Part shown: one piece after another, positions 54,467-64,000 of the stretch
How the letters are laid out: the number at the start of each line of letters is the position of its first letter
Numbering within the stretch: the stretch's first letter is position 1
From: Apiospora phragmitis
Taxonomy: Eukaryota > Ascomycota > Sordariomycetes > Amphisphaeriales > Apiosporaceae
Assembly (NCBI GenBank): GCA_038363925.1
Contig: JAQQWL010000005.1
Span: 558,001 to 622,000, forward strand
DNA length: 64,000 nucleotides
Direction: 5' to 3'
Made by a program: the position numbers and the translations under genes
Notes under the pieces: model-generated
Databases searched by the model: none
The model's input: only the letters and a program-made list of their open reading frames with translations
Told to the model about the DNA's origin: nothing

Positions 54467-56179
54467 GATGGCAGTTTGGAAGGTAGGAGTCGGCTGCTAC
54501 AAAGCTTCCCGTATGAGGCTGAGCAAGAGGCGTTTCGTTTGTGGCAGTAACGAGCCGCCGAAATTAAAGTAGTGACGTGAAACGTAGGCTAAAATTGCGG
54601 AGAGAGATATATGCCAGGCCGTTTGATTGATTTTTGTTCGTGTGCCCGACCTTAACCTAACGAGCAGGTCGAAAAAGGGAGATAAGTTCTGCCTGTAACA
54701 GAGAGAGGATATGGGAATGCGGGTGATTTCCTGGTCAGATGCTGACGGGACTGATGTAGACAACAAATAGTTGTTCGTCGGTTCGTATGTGGTATTTTCT
54801 GATCTCTGCGGTGGCCCTGTCCAGCATACCGATGTGTAAGATGTTCTCTCTTCTTCTCACAAGCTATCCACCGGATAAAACTAGACGATAGGGGGTGGAA
54901 ACTGCGCAGCTACTCCACGCCCAGCGAAAACCAACCGTGTCACATTCGCTTCAAGGAGCTCTGGCGGATCGAAGGCGTAGGTAACGCGCAGGATTTTCTG
55001 GTGTAAGGCGTAAAAGCTTCGCAAGATACTTGGAAGGAATTGGAGAAGGGTTGCCACCTGTTCTGCGCGAGTGAGGGTGGGATCGTCCACTTTCTTTCAC
55101 TCGAGGGCTCTTATTCCCTGTGGGGGCCAAGATGCAAGTAAATTTGAGTGCCAAGATCAAACCAAGTGTGGTGTGACCAATGAGACTTTGGGAGGGTTCT
55201 TGGTCTATCAAAAACGTCTTCTGGTGTAGTTGTGCCCGTATGTCAGAACCCCGGAAGGTTGTGGCTGCTTTCGGTGGACCTAGGGAAGGTGAGCACGAAG
55301 CTTCCGTTCCAGCTTAAAGTGAGTGTGCTGATGTTGCACGCACGAGAGAGCGAGTGATGGTAAATAAAGGGCTACCCAAAAAGAAGAGAATGTACAAAAG
55401 AGAACAGCACCGCCGTGCTACTATATATGCACAAAAGGAACAGCCAGCTAAGCACGCTAATAGAAATAAGGGGCTTACCCCTGTCACTGCGACAGCTGTA
55501 CGCGTTACAATCGAGTAATTTCACGGTCCCGAAGTATATTGTTGGCAGGCTCCTCCATACTGTTAGTGTCGTCGATAATTTGACCACATTTAGCAACCGC
55601 CTCGTCGGGGTTCGTGTATTTCTGGATATGTTTAATGCGGCAGTGGTTGGTGAAGCCTTCATTTTATTAATTCCACCCAAATCGAAGAGCCCCGCCCACT
55701 CTCGGTCGAACCCGGCATCAAACAAACCATTCCCGCACACGGCCCCGGTTTTTGAGTTCAGCGTGGGCTCAATGCCATCTACACCAACGCCAGGCTCACG
55801 CAGACATTCACGTTCGATGAGGTCGTGGTCCGACTCGGCGCTGGGTGCGCCTACCGTACTGGCAGGCACAATCGCGGGAAGGGCTGCAGCAGGGTGGTCA
55901 ACAGCGGAGAGGAACGGCGACGAGTCAACTGCTGGAAAACCCCGGGGGCCCTAGCATCTCTCGCAACGAATAAATGGACGGGCCGGGGAGGAAAACCATC
56001 CTCATATGTAGAAATGTATTGACATAAAGTAATCGAATATGTTGCCCAGCGAGACACGTACGAAAGTGTTTTGTATAGTAGTAGTACATGATTAACTAGT
56101 ATTCGCTTGGCGGTTGAAAATGTATGAAATTGAACAGTAGCCCCATTGCTTTTTCGATCCCCCGTGGGCCCGGCTCTCA
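54467..56179. other. No confident gene; leader region of the WOPR gene
   Basis: 54467 to about 55360 would contain the promoter and long leader of the WOPR gene. Overlapping frames on both strands at 55372-55954 (166-180 codons) lack recognisable motifs. Confidence 0.35.
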
Positions 56180-56480
56180 CGTCTTCATCGACCTAGGCTC
56201 TCGATCCCTCATCGCCATCAACAATGACAATATCCGGCCGCCCTGTTTCCTTCCCCATCTCTTCCCGCCTCTCTCTCGAGCACTTTCTCCCGATAGGCCC
56301 CTTGGCTTCAGACATTGGCGGGCAGCCCGTCGCGCTGGATAATCTGCTGGACCTTCAAGGCCGTGGCGCAGCCCAGTGGGTGGTATTGGTAGTTGTGACC
56401 ATGAGTGAAGACCACGCCCCCAGAATTCGTCAGATCGGAAGCCTTGTCGCCAGCCAGGATAGCAGCTCATCACTTCAACC
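56180..56480 (-). pseudogene. Class III aminotransferase fragment
   Basis: A minus frame reads ILAGDKASDLTNSGGVVFTH then GHNYQYHPLGCATALKVQQI and QRDGLPANV before a stop, followed by GAYREKVLER. This matches the segment downstream of the PLP-binding Lys in class III aminotransferases (HGHTY..HP..CA.AL..Q....NLL.NV...G..L). The PLP Lys region, the N-terminal half and the C-terminal part are missing or unrecognisable, so this is a relic. Confidence 0.6.
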
Positions 56481-57012
56481 GCTGGATGGACACTAGAATC
56501 GCTAGTGAGCTGGAAAGTAGCCTGGGAGGCACCCGTAGCTTCTTGTTCTGGGATCGGTGTTTGGCCTCACCACCTAGGACCTCCTGGGAGCAGCGACAGA
56601 GGCGGTGTACCATTGTTCTAAACTCGTATAGCGTAGAGCCCGAAATGATGTGGTTCACTAATCGCCATCGGCGTTATTATTACTCTTCGGTTTACGATCG
56701 CTTGGCCCTTCCAGTTACATCACCATGCGAAAGGAAATACCGTAAAACTAGAACTGACACCGGATGTATATTATATGGCTGGATAACAAAAAAAGGGGAG
56801 CTTGTGTTACTTTATGGAGTAGTCGATGCCTGCTCTAGTTCCGCCGCTCCGCTCAGAGCCATCGGGGTGCATTAGTGTTGGCCCACAGTCTCCAGGATCC
56901 CGGATCGTGGGAAACGGAGATGTGTAAACAGCCTGTTCGAAGCAGAAATCGACGGGCCGATGATACTCTTGCCACGATGAAAGCAGGAAAGCGATACTCC
57001 ATACCCTTGCCA
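56481..57012. other. No gene recognised
   Basis: Short frames only. Confidence 0.4.
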
Positions 57013-57341
57013 CTATGGCTTTCTTGCATGCCATATATGCCTTTGGTAAGTGTTAGTATACAGCCTTGCTCGTGCAAGAAAACAGACAGTGGCGCTCACA
57101 TTCGACATGAAAATTGCTGAGGTCGCATACAAATCTCTTGCATGACCTCAGCGTTGAGGTTCTCGACTTGTTCTCGACTCCATCCGGCACAGTGAGTCAA
57201 AGGCGCCATGGACATCACGGGGATAGCCGATTGCATGGAAAGGTTGAACCACCGCGCAATGCTCTTCAGGTGCTCATTATCGGGCCACGGATGATACGGT
57301 ATCTCTTGTTGCTGGTGTTGAATGTCCAAGGAGGGAAGCAT
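57013..57341 (-). pseudogene. C-terminal fragment of a SAM-dependent methyltransferase (LaeA/UMTA-like)
   Basis: The minus frame from about 57340 reads PYHPWPDNEHLKSIARWFNL, then LTHCAGWSREQVENLNAEVM and QEICMR. After a probable intron with a TACTAAC branch (about 57055) comes HIWHARKP and a stop at 57013-57015. The pattern W-P-x-x-x-x-L-K-x-x-x-x-W ... G-W-S-x-E-x-V ... H-x-x-x-x-R-K-P-stop is that of the C-terminus of fungal UMTA/LaeA-like methyltransferases. The N-terminal SAM-binding part was not found upstream, so this is a remnant. Moderate certainty. Confidence 0.45.
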
Positions 57342-57388
57342 TGACGGGGTTTAGGTGAGCTACCGTCACGTTCTTCTTTGCATCATCG

Positions 57389-57500
57389 TTGCTGCTGCTA
57401 CTGCTACTGATGCTGCTGCTGATGCTGCTACTGATGCTGCTGCTGATGCTGCTGCTGATGCTGCTGCTGTTGTTGTTGTCCTGCTGCTTCTTCTTCTTCT
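57389..57500. repeat. Trinucleotide microsatellite (CTG/GAT-rich)
   Basis: Runs of GCTGCTGATGCTGCT followed by TTCTTCTTCTTCTCCTCC. On the minus strand it encodes SSISSSISSS within an open frame at 57277-57606 whose first residues (LLEGNLCRIQGQFAAALPLL) look TPR-like, so an expressed Ser-rich linker is possible. Confidence 0.7.
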
Positions 57501-57609
57501 CCTCCTGCTTGCTGGAAGGAGGAACAGCGCGCACGCAGCTGGTCAAGAGCGGTAGGGCAGCGGCGAACTGACCTTGTATACGGCACAAATTACCCTCGAG
57601 CAGCACGAT

Positions 57610-59649
57610 TTCTTGTTTCTGGGCCGTCTCAAATGCTGAGAGCCTCCAAACGGGCCTGGGTTGTGCATCGGTAGCATGTTACGCGCAGAAGCCAGGAGCC
57701 CGGCCTCAGACACTTTAGGCCAATTCGCTGGCGAAGCACCCTGTACTTCACTTATTGGTAGCTGCAACGGCCAATTGGTTGTCGCATGAACTCCCGTACA
57801 AGCGTACCACCGTCTTGTGCTGTAGCTGATTCCACATCTTCAGTAGCGCTCGGGTCTCATCGATTTCGTATTGAATGTATCCGATGCGGAACTTCAACCC
57901 CGCGCTTCTCAAGCTGGTATGTCCGTCAAAGAACTGCAAAATAAAACGAAGAGGCATCAGGTGAGTTTGTAAGACTGGTATCGGAATGGGCTTCAGTTAA
58001 CGGATAACAGGAACAAAAAGCTACGAAGGAGCAGGTGGACAACTTCCGTGCTAAAATGGCTGAATTGGGGTGCGAGGAGGCTGTACTGGCAGAATTTGAC
58101 TGGAGCTGTGAGTTTGTGGTACAGTATGAGGGTGTTACTATGGATTGACGCTGGAGGAAAGGGGTAACACCTGGTTATGATTTTTGCATCAATGAATTAT
58201 GTGCGATTGCATGGTCTCCATCTCCTGTGTATATTATTATCATAATATTCATTAGCCTCAAGGCAGAAACCAAAATAATGACCAAGATACGGGTGTTCCG
58301 GTCTACTCCCACTCGAGAGTGGTAATGTGCAATAGAACTAGTTCGCGGGGAGTCTCTACCTTGGCCGTTGGGCATGCCGGGCGTTGTCCTGCATCGAACA
58401 GCCCCGCAAGCATCCCTGGAGCTAGCCTGATGTTGATTGCCCTTCGTGCAATCGTATTATGCACGTTTAGACCTCTCACGGCGACCGCATAGAGACCGTA
58501 TATCTTTCGGGGAGCCTAGCGAGAGTGATGACGGTTAACAAGTGTAATATATTACTACCTTGGCACTTAGAGAGGCCTCTGGTCACTTCGCTCCTCCATC
58601 CCGTGACAGATGCCACGATCTTAATGCATCAAAAATGCTTCGCCGTGGTAGAGACAAGACCCTCCAGTACTAGGGGCCTAGTGGCCAGCATACCATCGAG
58701 TTACCAGGAAACCAAACCCACAAGCATCGCCGAACATTTAAAAAAGGAGGCGGTTTGCTGGTAGGCCCTGCCATGCAGTCGATGCTTAGTCGCCGAAACG
58801 CGTAACGCCCCGAGAACATCCTATCCTGATGGTTCCAATCCTTCGGGTCCCTCGTCTGATTCGGTCGCAGTTTCGTTCGACTCTAATTCGCTTGCATAAT
58901 CGGGCTCGTTATCAGAGCGTAACGCTATCCACCAGAGAGAGAAGAAGTATGCCCAAAAAACACACAGCACCAGATAGCGATGGGTTGTGCTACCTGTTGG
59001 TCCTTTGCATCCCAGATAAGGAGAGGTACGCCAATAAGGAGGATGTTTTGGGTGAGATGAAACAATTCGGAGATAAGACGTGCGAAAGTGATACTCAGAA
59101 ATCGTCTCTTTAAGAAAGGGATCGTTTCTGGCAAGGTCTCCAAATATAACGACCTTTTCGTGCGTAAAGAGTGGATTGTAGATCAGGCTAATAGCCGCAA
59201 TTGTGCATCTGGAAAACCAGGAGATGAGGAAAAGAAGTTGTAAAAGTTTCATTTTGATAGGGCTTAGATGATGCGAACCTTGAGAGTGAATCGTCGAACG
59301 GGAGACAGAGTTTCCATAACGTTATATATGCATGTAATTGTAGGTCCTTATTAGCCAGTACCCCAAGATTCTGCTTGACAGGCTCTATTAAATTGTCTGC
59401 GCGTGTATATTTGCATTGTATTAATGTTGTACAACTCTTGGCACTGGGTAACTTCGAGGCCCTGGCTCTTGGAGGACTTCCGATAGAGAAAAGAAAGGCT
59501 GAAACCCTTTCCCTGGACTTCAGGTCTGGACGCATGAGTCCGACCCCTTTGCACTCTTCGCCCATATTGTGTCAGCCGGGTGCTCCATGTAAGTGTACCT
59601 TCGACGATATATCGGAACAAATACCTATTCCAGCAGTTTTCTTCGAGTA
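57610..59649. other. No confident gene
   Basis: A 143-codon minus frame (58821-59252) starts with a hydrophobic, signal-like stretch (MKLLQLLFLISWFSRCTIAA) and has a second hydrophobic segment, LCVFWAYFFSLWWIAL, plus an acidic tail. It could be a small membrane protein, but no family is recognised. Confidence 0.3.
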
Positions 59650-59700
59650 CCATCCCCCACCACACCTCCGGACACACCAGCACTCCGGACTAGTTAAATA
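59650..59700 (+). repeat. Left TIR of the 2.46-kb pogo-like element
   Basis: Matches the reverse complement of 62061-62110 almost perfectly, including CTCCGGACACACCAGCACTC. It differs by one extra C and one or two substitutions. Confidence 0.92.
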
Positions 59701-59796
59701 AGCTAAAACACCACATGTTCACTTATAGATAAAAACAGGTTATAGTCAATCAATCAGAGTGTTATATAGCTAGTTTTAATCAGAATTTCAAGCTCT

Positions 59797-61806
59797 TTAA
59801 GACAGTCTACGCCGCTTCACCATGCGACCAGATCTAGTCATGATCTGAGGTGGCTCAATCTCCTCCTCCTCGTCCTCTTCCTCCTCCTCGTCCTCTTCCT
59901 CCTCCTCTACCACCGCAACCTCTTAAGCCCTCTTTCTATAACGAAGGGGCTCCTCTTCTATAACTATAACCTCCTCTTATTTAAGGGCCCCCAGCGCCTC
60001 TGCTAAGTCTATAAAGCGCTTATTAAGGTTTAATATAACCTGTCTAGTCTTTCCGCGCTTAGCTCGAACTAATTCTTCCTCTAGTCTTATTATAATAATA
60101 TCCTTAATTATTAACTTAATCTATTAATTCTCGTAATTAAAGGCTATTTTTCCGAATAATTAACGAATTAAGGGGCTTTTTCCTATAATTAAATCTCTAA
60201 TCTAACGGCCGTTTCTTAATATACAAGGCGAGTTAGGGGTTACGCCATCCTCCTTATTAACTAGGGGTATTGTTGAATGGGCTTTGTGTACGTACGTACG
60301 GGTTGGGTTCCGGTTTTAATTGGGGGGGTTATACTGCTGTATTCTTGTTGTTCTTTTTTTTCTTATCTATCTCCAATGCTAGCTGTGAGGGGCATCGTAT
60401 GCCCCTCTTAATGAAACAGAAAAAGGGGTTCGTGCGCGCAGGCACGTGGCACCCCTTTTGGAGTCGTATGGAAAAACCTCAGTTCCTGCTGTTCCAACAG
60501 GTATATTAACTAGGTCCGGCTATATTTCTAGGTAGCTTAAGGCCTTAATTTATAAAATTAGCTAATTCCTAATTACCCTCCACCCCGACTTTATATTCTT
60601 CTCGGTCAGACTAGCCGACCTGGCCGCCGAATAAGCTCTAATAAAGTTAACCTTATTAACTGGTACGGAATCGGTTAATATAGCTAGCTTCTCGAGCTCT
60701 CGCCTATACGCTGCCTTCAGGGCGTTGAATGGCCCATTATCCAGGGGCTGGAGGCCATGGCTAGTATGTGCCGGCAGATAACAACAGTATACGTTGTTCA
60801 GGAAGCAGGTCGCCATCCACTCATCCTGGAAAAGGGGTCAGCAACTTAGGATCGCAGAATCTAGACGTAGGAAAATCGGAAAAATAAGCTCTCACCTGTG
60901 CGTGACTCCCATGACCATCTAGTATAATCAATCGAGCTTCTCCTTCGTCGGCCGGCTTGGTTTGTGGCAGGTATACCTGGTTGAGCCACTCTATAGCAAT
61001 GTGGTGATCTATCCACCCATTGGGGCTGGTAATATAATACCAGTCTGCTATAGTCCGGAACTGCTCAACGAACCACTGCTTCTGGAGGTCCTTGCCCTTG
61101 AAAATAATTCCTGGCTTGAGTGCTCGACCATCTGCTGTTACTGCCTCGATAAAGGAGGTCCAGGCCCTGGTTTGCGCCCCTTTCAGCAAGGCCTTCTGTT
61201 TCATATCAGAAGAGCCAACAACCAAGCTATCCAGTCCTTTGAGAGAGTCAGTATAGGTTCAGAATTGGCCAGAGAATTCAGGGGCATACCAAACCCAGCC
61301 ATGATGCCTCCCTTATCGACATTGACTGTGTTCTGTGGCTTGATCCAGCCGTATTCCTTCTCTCTGATATCGAAGTACCATTTGACGGCCTTGGGGGTGA
61401 AATTATTGAACCGAACTGCCTCCTGACGCCGGCCCATCTTATTCGATATACTCTCGGTGCGATTCACGAACCTCGCCACCCAATTAACCCCCAAGGGGTG
61501 CGCCTCCAGGTCTTCCCCATTCCTGCTCAAAATCGAGACTACGTAGGCCCGGATTTGAGAGTGGGAGGGGGCATATCCGAGGCTCTCTTGGCGCAGAATC
61601 CAGTCGACTAGTCTCTTCTCTTCATTCTCCGATAGTCTCTGATCACGACTATACTCCTCCTTGCTTCCCTTGCCCCTCATCCGGTCAGAAAGGGTCTGCT
61701 TGGGAATCCCATGCTTCTGGGCCGATTTCGATAGGGAGAGGCCGTTGTCTGTAATGTCGAATATAGTATCGACTAGCTGGTCCTCGGTATAGCTGGGGGA
61801 AGGCAT
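59797..61806 (-). pseudogene. Pogo/Fot1-type transposase (psq + CENP-B HTH + DDE_1), frameshifted
   Basis: Likely start MPSPSYTEDQLVDTIFDI (61806). The N-terminal psq HTH reads LSLSKSAQKHGIPKQTLSDR. The CENP-B-type HTH reads RLVDWILRQESLGYAPSHSQ, then VNWVARFVNR. DDE_1 starts at NVDKGGIMAGFG (first catalytic Asp) and continues as SSDMKQKALLKGAQTRAWTS. Next are IIFKGKDLQKQWF, LIILDGHGSH (second Asp) and, after a 70-bp intron (60826-60895), CYLPAHTSHGLQPLDNGPFN. One frameshift lies near 61215-61230. Stops follow RVIRN at about 60560. The tail is very acidic (Glu/Asp run at 59868-59920) and ends RSGRMVKRRRLS at 59797. Defective as read, but close to intact. Confidence 0.85.
60826..60895 (-). other. 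Intron in the pogo-like transposase
   Basis: GTGAGAGC at the donor, CTGAC branch and TTCCAG acceptor. Removing it joins the DGHGSH motif to the HTSHGLQPLD motif in frame, as expected for DDE_1. Confidence 0.8.
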
Positions 61807-62060
61807 TTTGGCTGGTTCTGATACCTCGTGTATAAGGAGCAAGAGTCTCTAGTCAGGGGGCGCACACATCTCAAAATACAGAAAATTCTGCGATCGGCGC
61901 GGACTTCTAAGAGCCGAAACACCGATGCCAAGACGCTACATCTCAAAAAACTTCATGGCACTTATAGAGCAAGAGATTCTGATTAAAACTATGTAAATAA
62001 CACCTTAATTACATGGTTAGTTGGTTAATACACTTATACAGAAGTTAAAGGGGTTGTTGT

Positions 62061-62110
62061 TATTTTACTAGTCCGGAGTGCTGGTGTGTCCGGAGGTGTG
62101 GTGGGGATGG
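62061..62110 (-). repeat. Right TIR of the 2.46-kb pogo-like element
   Basis: Inverted match of 59650-59700. The outer end GTGGTGGGGATGG is followed by the TA duplication. Confidence 0.92.
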
Positions 62111-62112
62111 TA

Positions 62113-64000
62113 ATAACCATGAGCAATATCATGTTTATTCCCTTTCCCATTAAGGCAACTGGGCGGATAGCACCTTTCAAGGTATGAGAGCCTGCACATT
62201 CGTACCCGTATACCATCCCATGAAGAAAAGACGAGGGGAATTACGTTCGGCCCCGGGGCCGTAAGGGGTGGGGGTTCACCGACGCAATCGTAGGCCTCGC
62301 ATGGAGCGACTCGGTGGGTGCGGCGCATCAAGCAGGGTCGGATTCCCTGCGCGAGCGACCGCGCCAGTATCTTGCTGGCACAGATTACGAAAACGAAGTG
62401 GGTTCGCAGGGTTGTAAATCATGAGCGACCGCGATGCGTTCAGAGAGGGTTGGTCAACCTTCCGGCGAATCGGATTCTGGCCTGATCATGCTCAGGGGTT
62501 TTGACAGGATCTCCCAGGAAGGATTCATTTAACTACCTTGCTTGCTTACTGCTGTACATACCAAACACCCGTCCCAGGATGACAGTCTCCAAAATGTAAC
62601 ACCTGGTACGGTCGTAGCCTCACTGAGACTATCCGGTAGGCTATTGGTTTAAGAAACAGACCACACTGCATAGCAGCGTATCCCGGGCGCTTGTGGAGGG
62701 CACATCCTTGTTTTAATAAGTATCATACAATATACACCTCTATATATGGTTTGATTTTGTGCTGGCCGCGGGGCCGGGGAAAGCGCTTACGAGGACTCGC
62801 CAGCACAGCAGAGCCAAGGTACTGACGAAGCACATGTGCACGTAGCAAAGACGTGCCAATCTCATCTCGTTTAGGTCTGCCAATGCCGAATAGGATCTTT
62901 CGTGCTAGTCCAACACACAGATCCTATACCGGTACCCTTCTGAATTGGACCGAGACCAGGGTTTCCATGGTTCAGCCAGTAGGAACTCTTCGCGATCCGC
63001 TATATGCAGGTTGGAGCGTTGGAGCTGAAGAGAACCATCCCATTTGGACATAACTGGAAGCAAACATTTCTACCTGCCAGATAACTGTGTTATTGAGCAA
63101 TCAGACCTTCCGAATTGGTCGAGACGCATATGTCCGTTTCGTTTCAATGATTGGATGTTGTTTGTGCTGGTTATGATCTAGTGCCGCGATAGGCGTGCTC
63201 GGTCGCGAGCTCGAATTGATGTGATTTGTCATTCACTCCATGCATGCATCTCGAGATGTACTATTGACCAAACCCCGCCCCTCTTTTGAAATGAAAGGTG
63301 TCATCCAAGTTGCCCGGATCCATATCAGCCCAGGGTCTCATACGTTACCCGTTCAGGAGTCAAAGGAGGTTATGATCTAATAATAGCCCATCGACAATTT
63401 GGAGTACCTTCTCTTTCCACGCGCGGTCGGCCAAACGTGAAGCGGCAGCATGGAAGGGCTATACTGCGTAGGGCCGGTTATGTGTAGTCCACACCGTATG
63501 ATACCACCAGTTCGCGAAACTTTAAGCACTAATATGGTCAGGGTAGGAGCAAAGCCTCCCGCGCTGCGTCTTGTTGCGTAAGCGATGCTGCTCGAAACCC
63601 ACCGTGGCTTTAGTTCACACCAGCTCTAGGCATCGTCCTTCAGGGGCAGTGGAAATAGACCCGGGGGTCTCCCCTTTCCTCAGCGGCCTCAGGACACAGT
63701 GTCACGTATTAATTTAAAAAAAAACCATACAGGTTTTCTACAGGCGCCAGACACACGCTACTATGTAGTGTGACCTGTTTCCTGGACCGATAGCGTATCG
63801 GAAAGTTTTAGCGAGGTTACAGTAGTGCAAGGCGATGCGTCTTGGAGACTACTATTGTCGAAACGGTTTTGGTACAGCAGTGAGCGGGCAGTTGAACATA
63901 CCTTCCCCGGGGAACCTGTCAAAACCCCTGAGCCTGACGAGGGAAGATTCGATTCGCCGTAGAGTTGACCAACGTCTCTAAATCCACCCCGGGCGCTTTT
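62113..64000. other. No gene recognised
   Basis: Only frames below 90 codons are present, none with motifs. There is no repeat, RNA gene or telomere sequence that I can support. Confidence 0.4.

Larger units (their letters stand above)
59650..62110 (-). mobile_element. pogo/Fot1-like DNA transposon, 2.46 kb, complete ends
   Basis: Bounded by ~50-bp inverted repeats starting CCATCCCC(C)ACCACACCTC and flanked by TA at 59648-59649 and 62111-62112. The interior carries a minus-strand transposase of the HTH_psq/CENP-B/DDE_1 type. It is far less decayed than the elements at 1-3 kb, although AT-rich RIP-like patches occur at 59940-60260 and 60500-60600. Confidence 0.92.

Noticed and set aside
57355..57571. 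Ala- and Leu-rich frames on the plus strand
   Set aside because: Pure translation of the CTG/GAT microsatellite. The minus Ser-rich frame is the only one with non-repetitive flanks.
59375..59701. 108-codon plus frame
   Set aside because: It runs into the TIR of the pogo-like element and has no homology that I recognise.

Overview
The window comes from a filamentous ascomycete (Pezizomycotina). Introns are short (49-77 bp, GT...CTNAC...AG). Protein families are typically fungal: a WOPR regulator, a 2EXR protein, a patatin-like protein, an NB-ARC/TPR NLR and pogo/Fot1 transposons. C-to-T decay typical of repeat-induced point mutation (RIP) is widespread. It is a gene-poor, repeat-rich accessory region, perhaps subtelomeric, although no telomere repeat is present. 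Few genes are intact; most recognisable ones are pseudogenes. In seven broken genes whose reading frames I followed codon by codon I counted 28 premature stops. All are TAA or TAG and none is TGA, which is the pattern expected from CpA-preferring RIP. Layout: 1-3.1 kb holds two AT-rich RIP-degraded pogo-like elements, the second with 37-bp TIRs and TA target-site duplications. 5.3-7.3 kb is a broken GMC alcohol oxidase. 8.4-12.3 kb is the most interesting locus. A minus-strand NB-ARC/TPR NLR begins with the short motif NSGFQAGVING. A divergently transcribed gene starts 215 bp away, begins with a HeLo-like/fungal STAND N-terminal domain and ends with the same motif. This is the architecture of fungal amyloid-signalling NLR/effector pairs (PNT1/HELLP type). 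The effector carries three RIP-type stops and the NLR one frameshift. 12.9-13.8 kb is a RIPed Tc1/mariner-type element. 14.0-15.4 kb is a broken repetitive fungal protein of unknown function. 16.5-17.3 kb is an intact 261-aa multi-spanning membrane protein with decayed copies at 21.3 and 51.4 kb. 17.9-20.8 kb is a patatin-like pseudogene. 22.6-22.9 kb is a 15-bp minisatellite. 25.0-25.5 kb is a small intact ORF, and 25.9-27.9 kb an MFS transporter pseudogene. 28.4-30.6 kb is a J-domain pseudogene, and 31.4-32.3 kb a bZIP-like basic-region protein. 32.8-34.7 kb is a divergent pair: an intact secreted ferritin-like protein and a cupredoxin pseudogene. 34.9-36.6 kb is a degenerate low-complexity repeat, and 37.4-38.1 kb a 194-bp MITE followed by a tandem duplication. 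38.3-40.0 kb holds two intact divergent ORFs, one of them a 2EXR protein. 41-50 kb is mostly non-coding with small ORFs, a second MITE family, a DUF3659-like pseudogene and a C2H2 finger protein. 51-52.6 kb is the decayed membrane-protein copy. 53.2-54.5 kb is a WOPR (Gti1/Pac2, RYP1/SGE1-like) regulator with a stop at a core tryptophan position. 56-57.4 kb holds fragments of a class III aminotransferase and a methyltransferase. 59.65-62.11 kb is a fairly well preserved pogo/Fot1 element with about 50-bp TIRs and TA duplications. Little functional cooperation is visible. The coherent units are the NLR/effector pair and the ferritin-like/cupredoxin pair. The rest reads as a graveyard in which RIP aimed at repeats has also inactivated genes between them. 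No database search was possible, so family assignments rest on recalled motifs.
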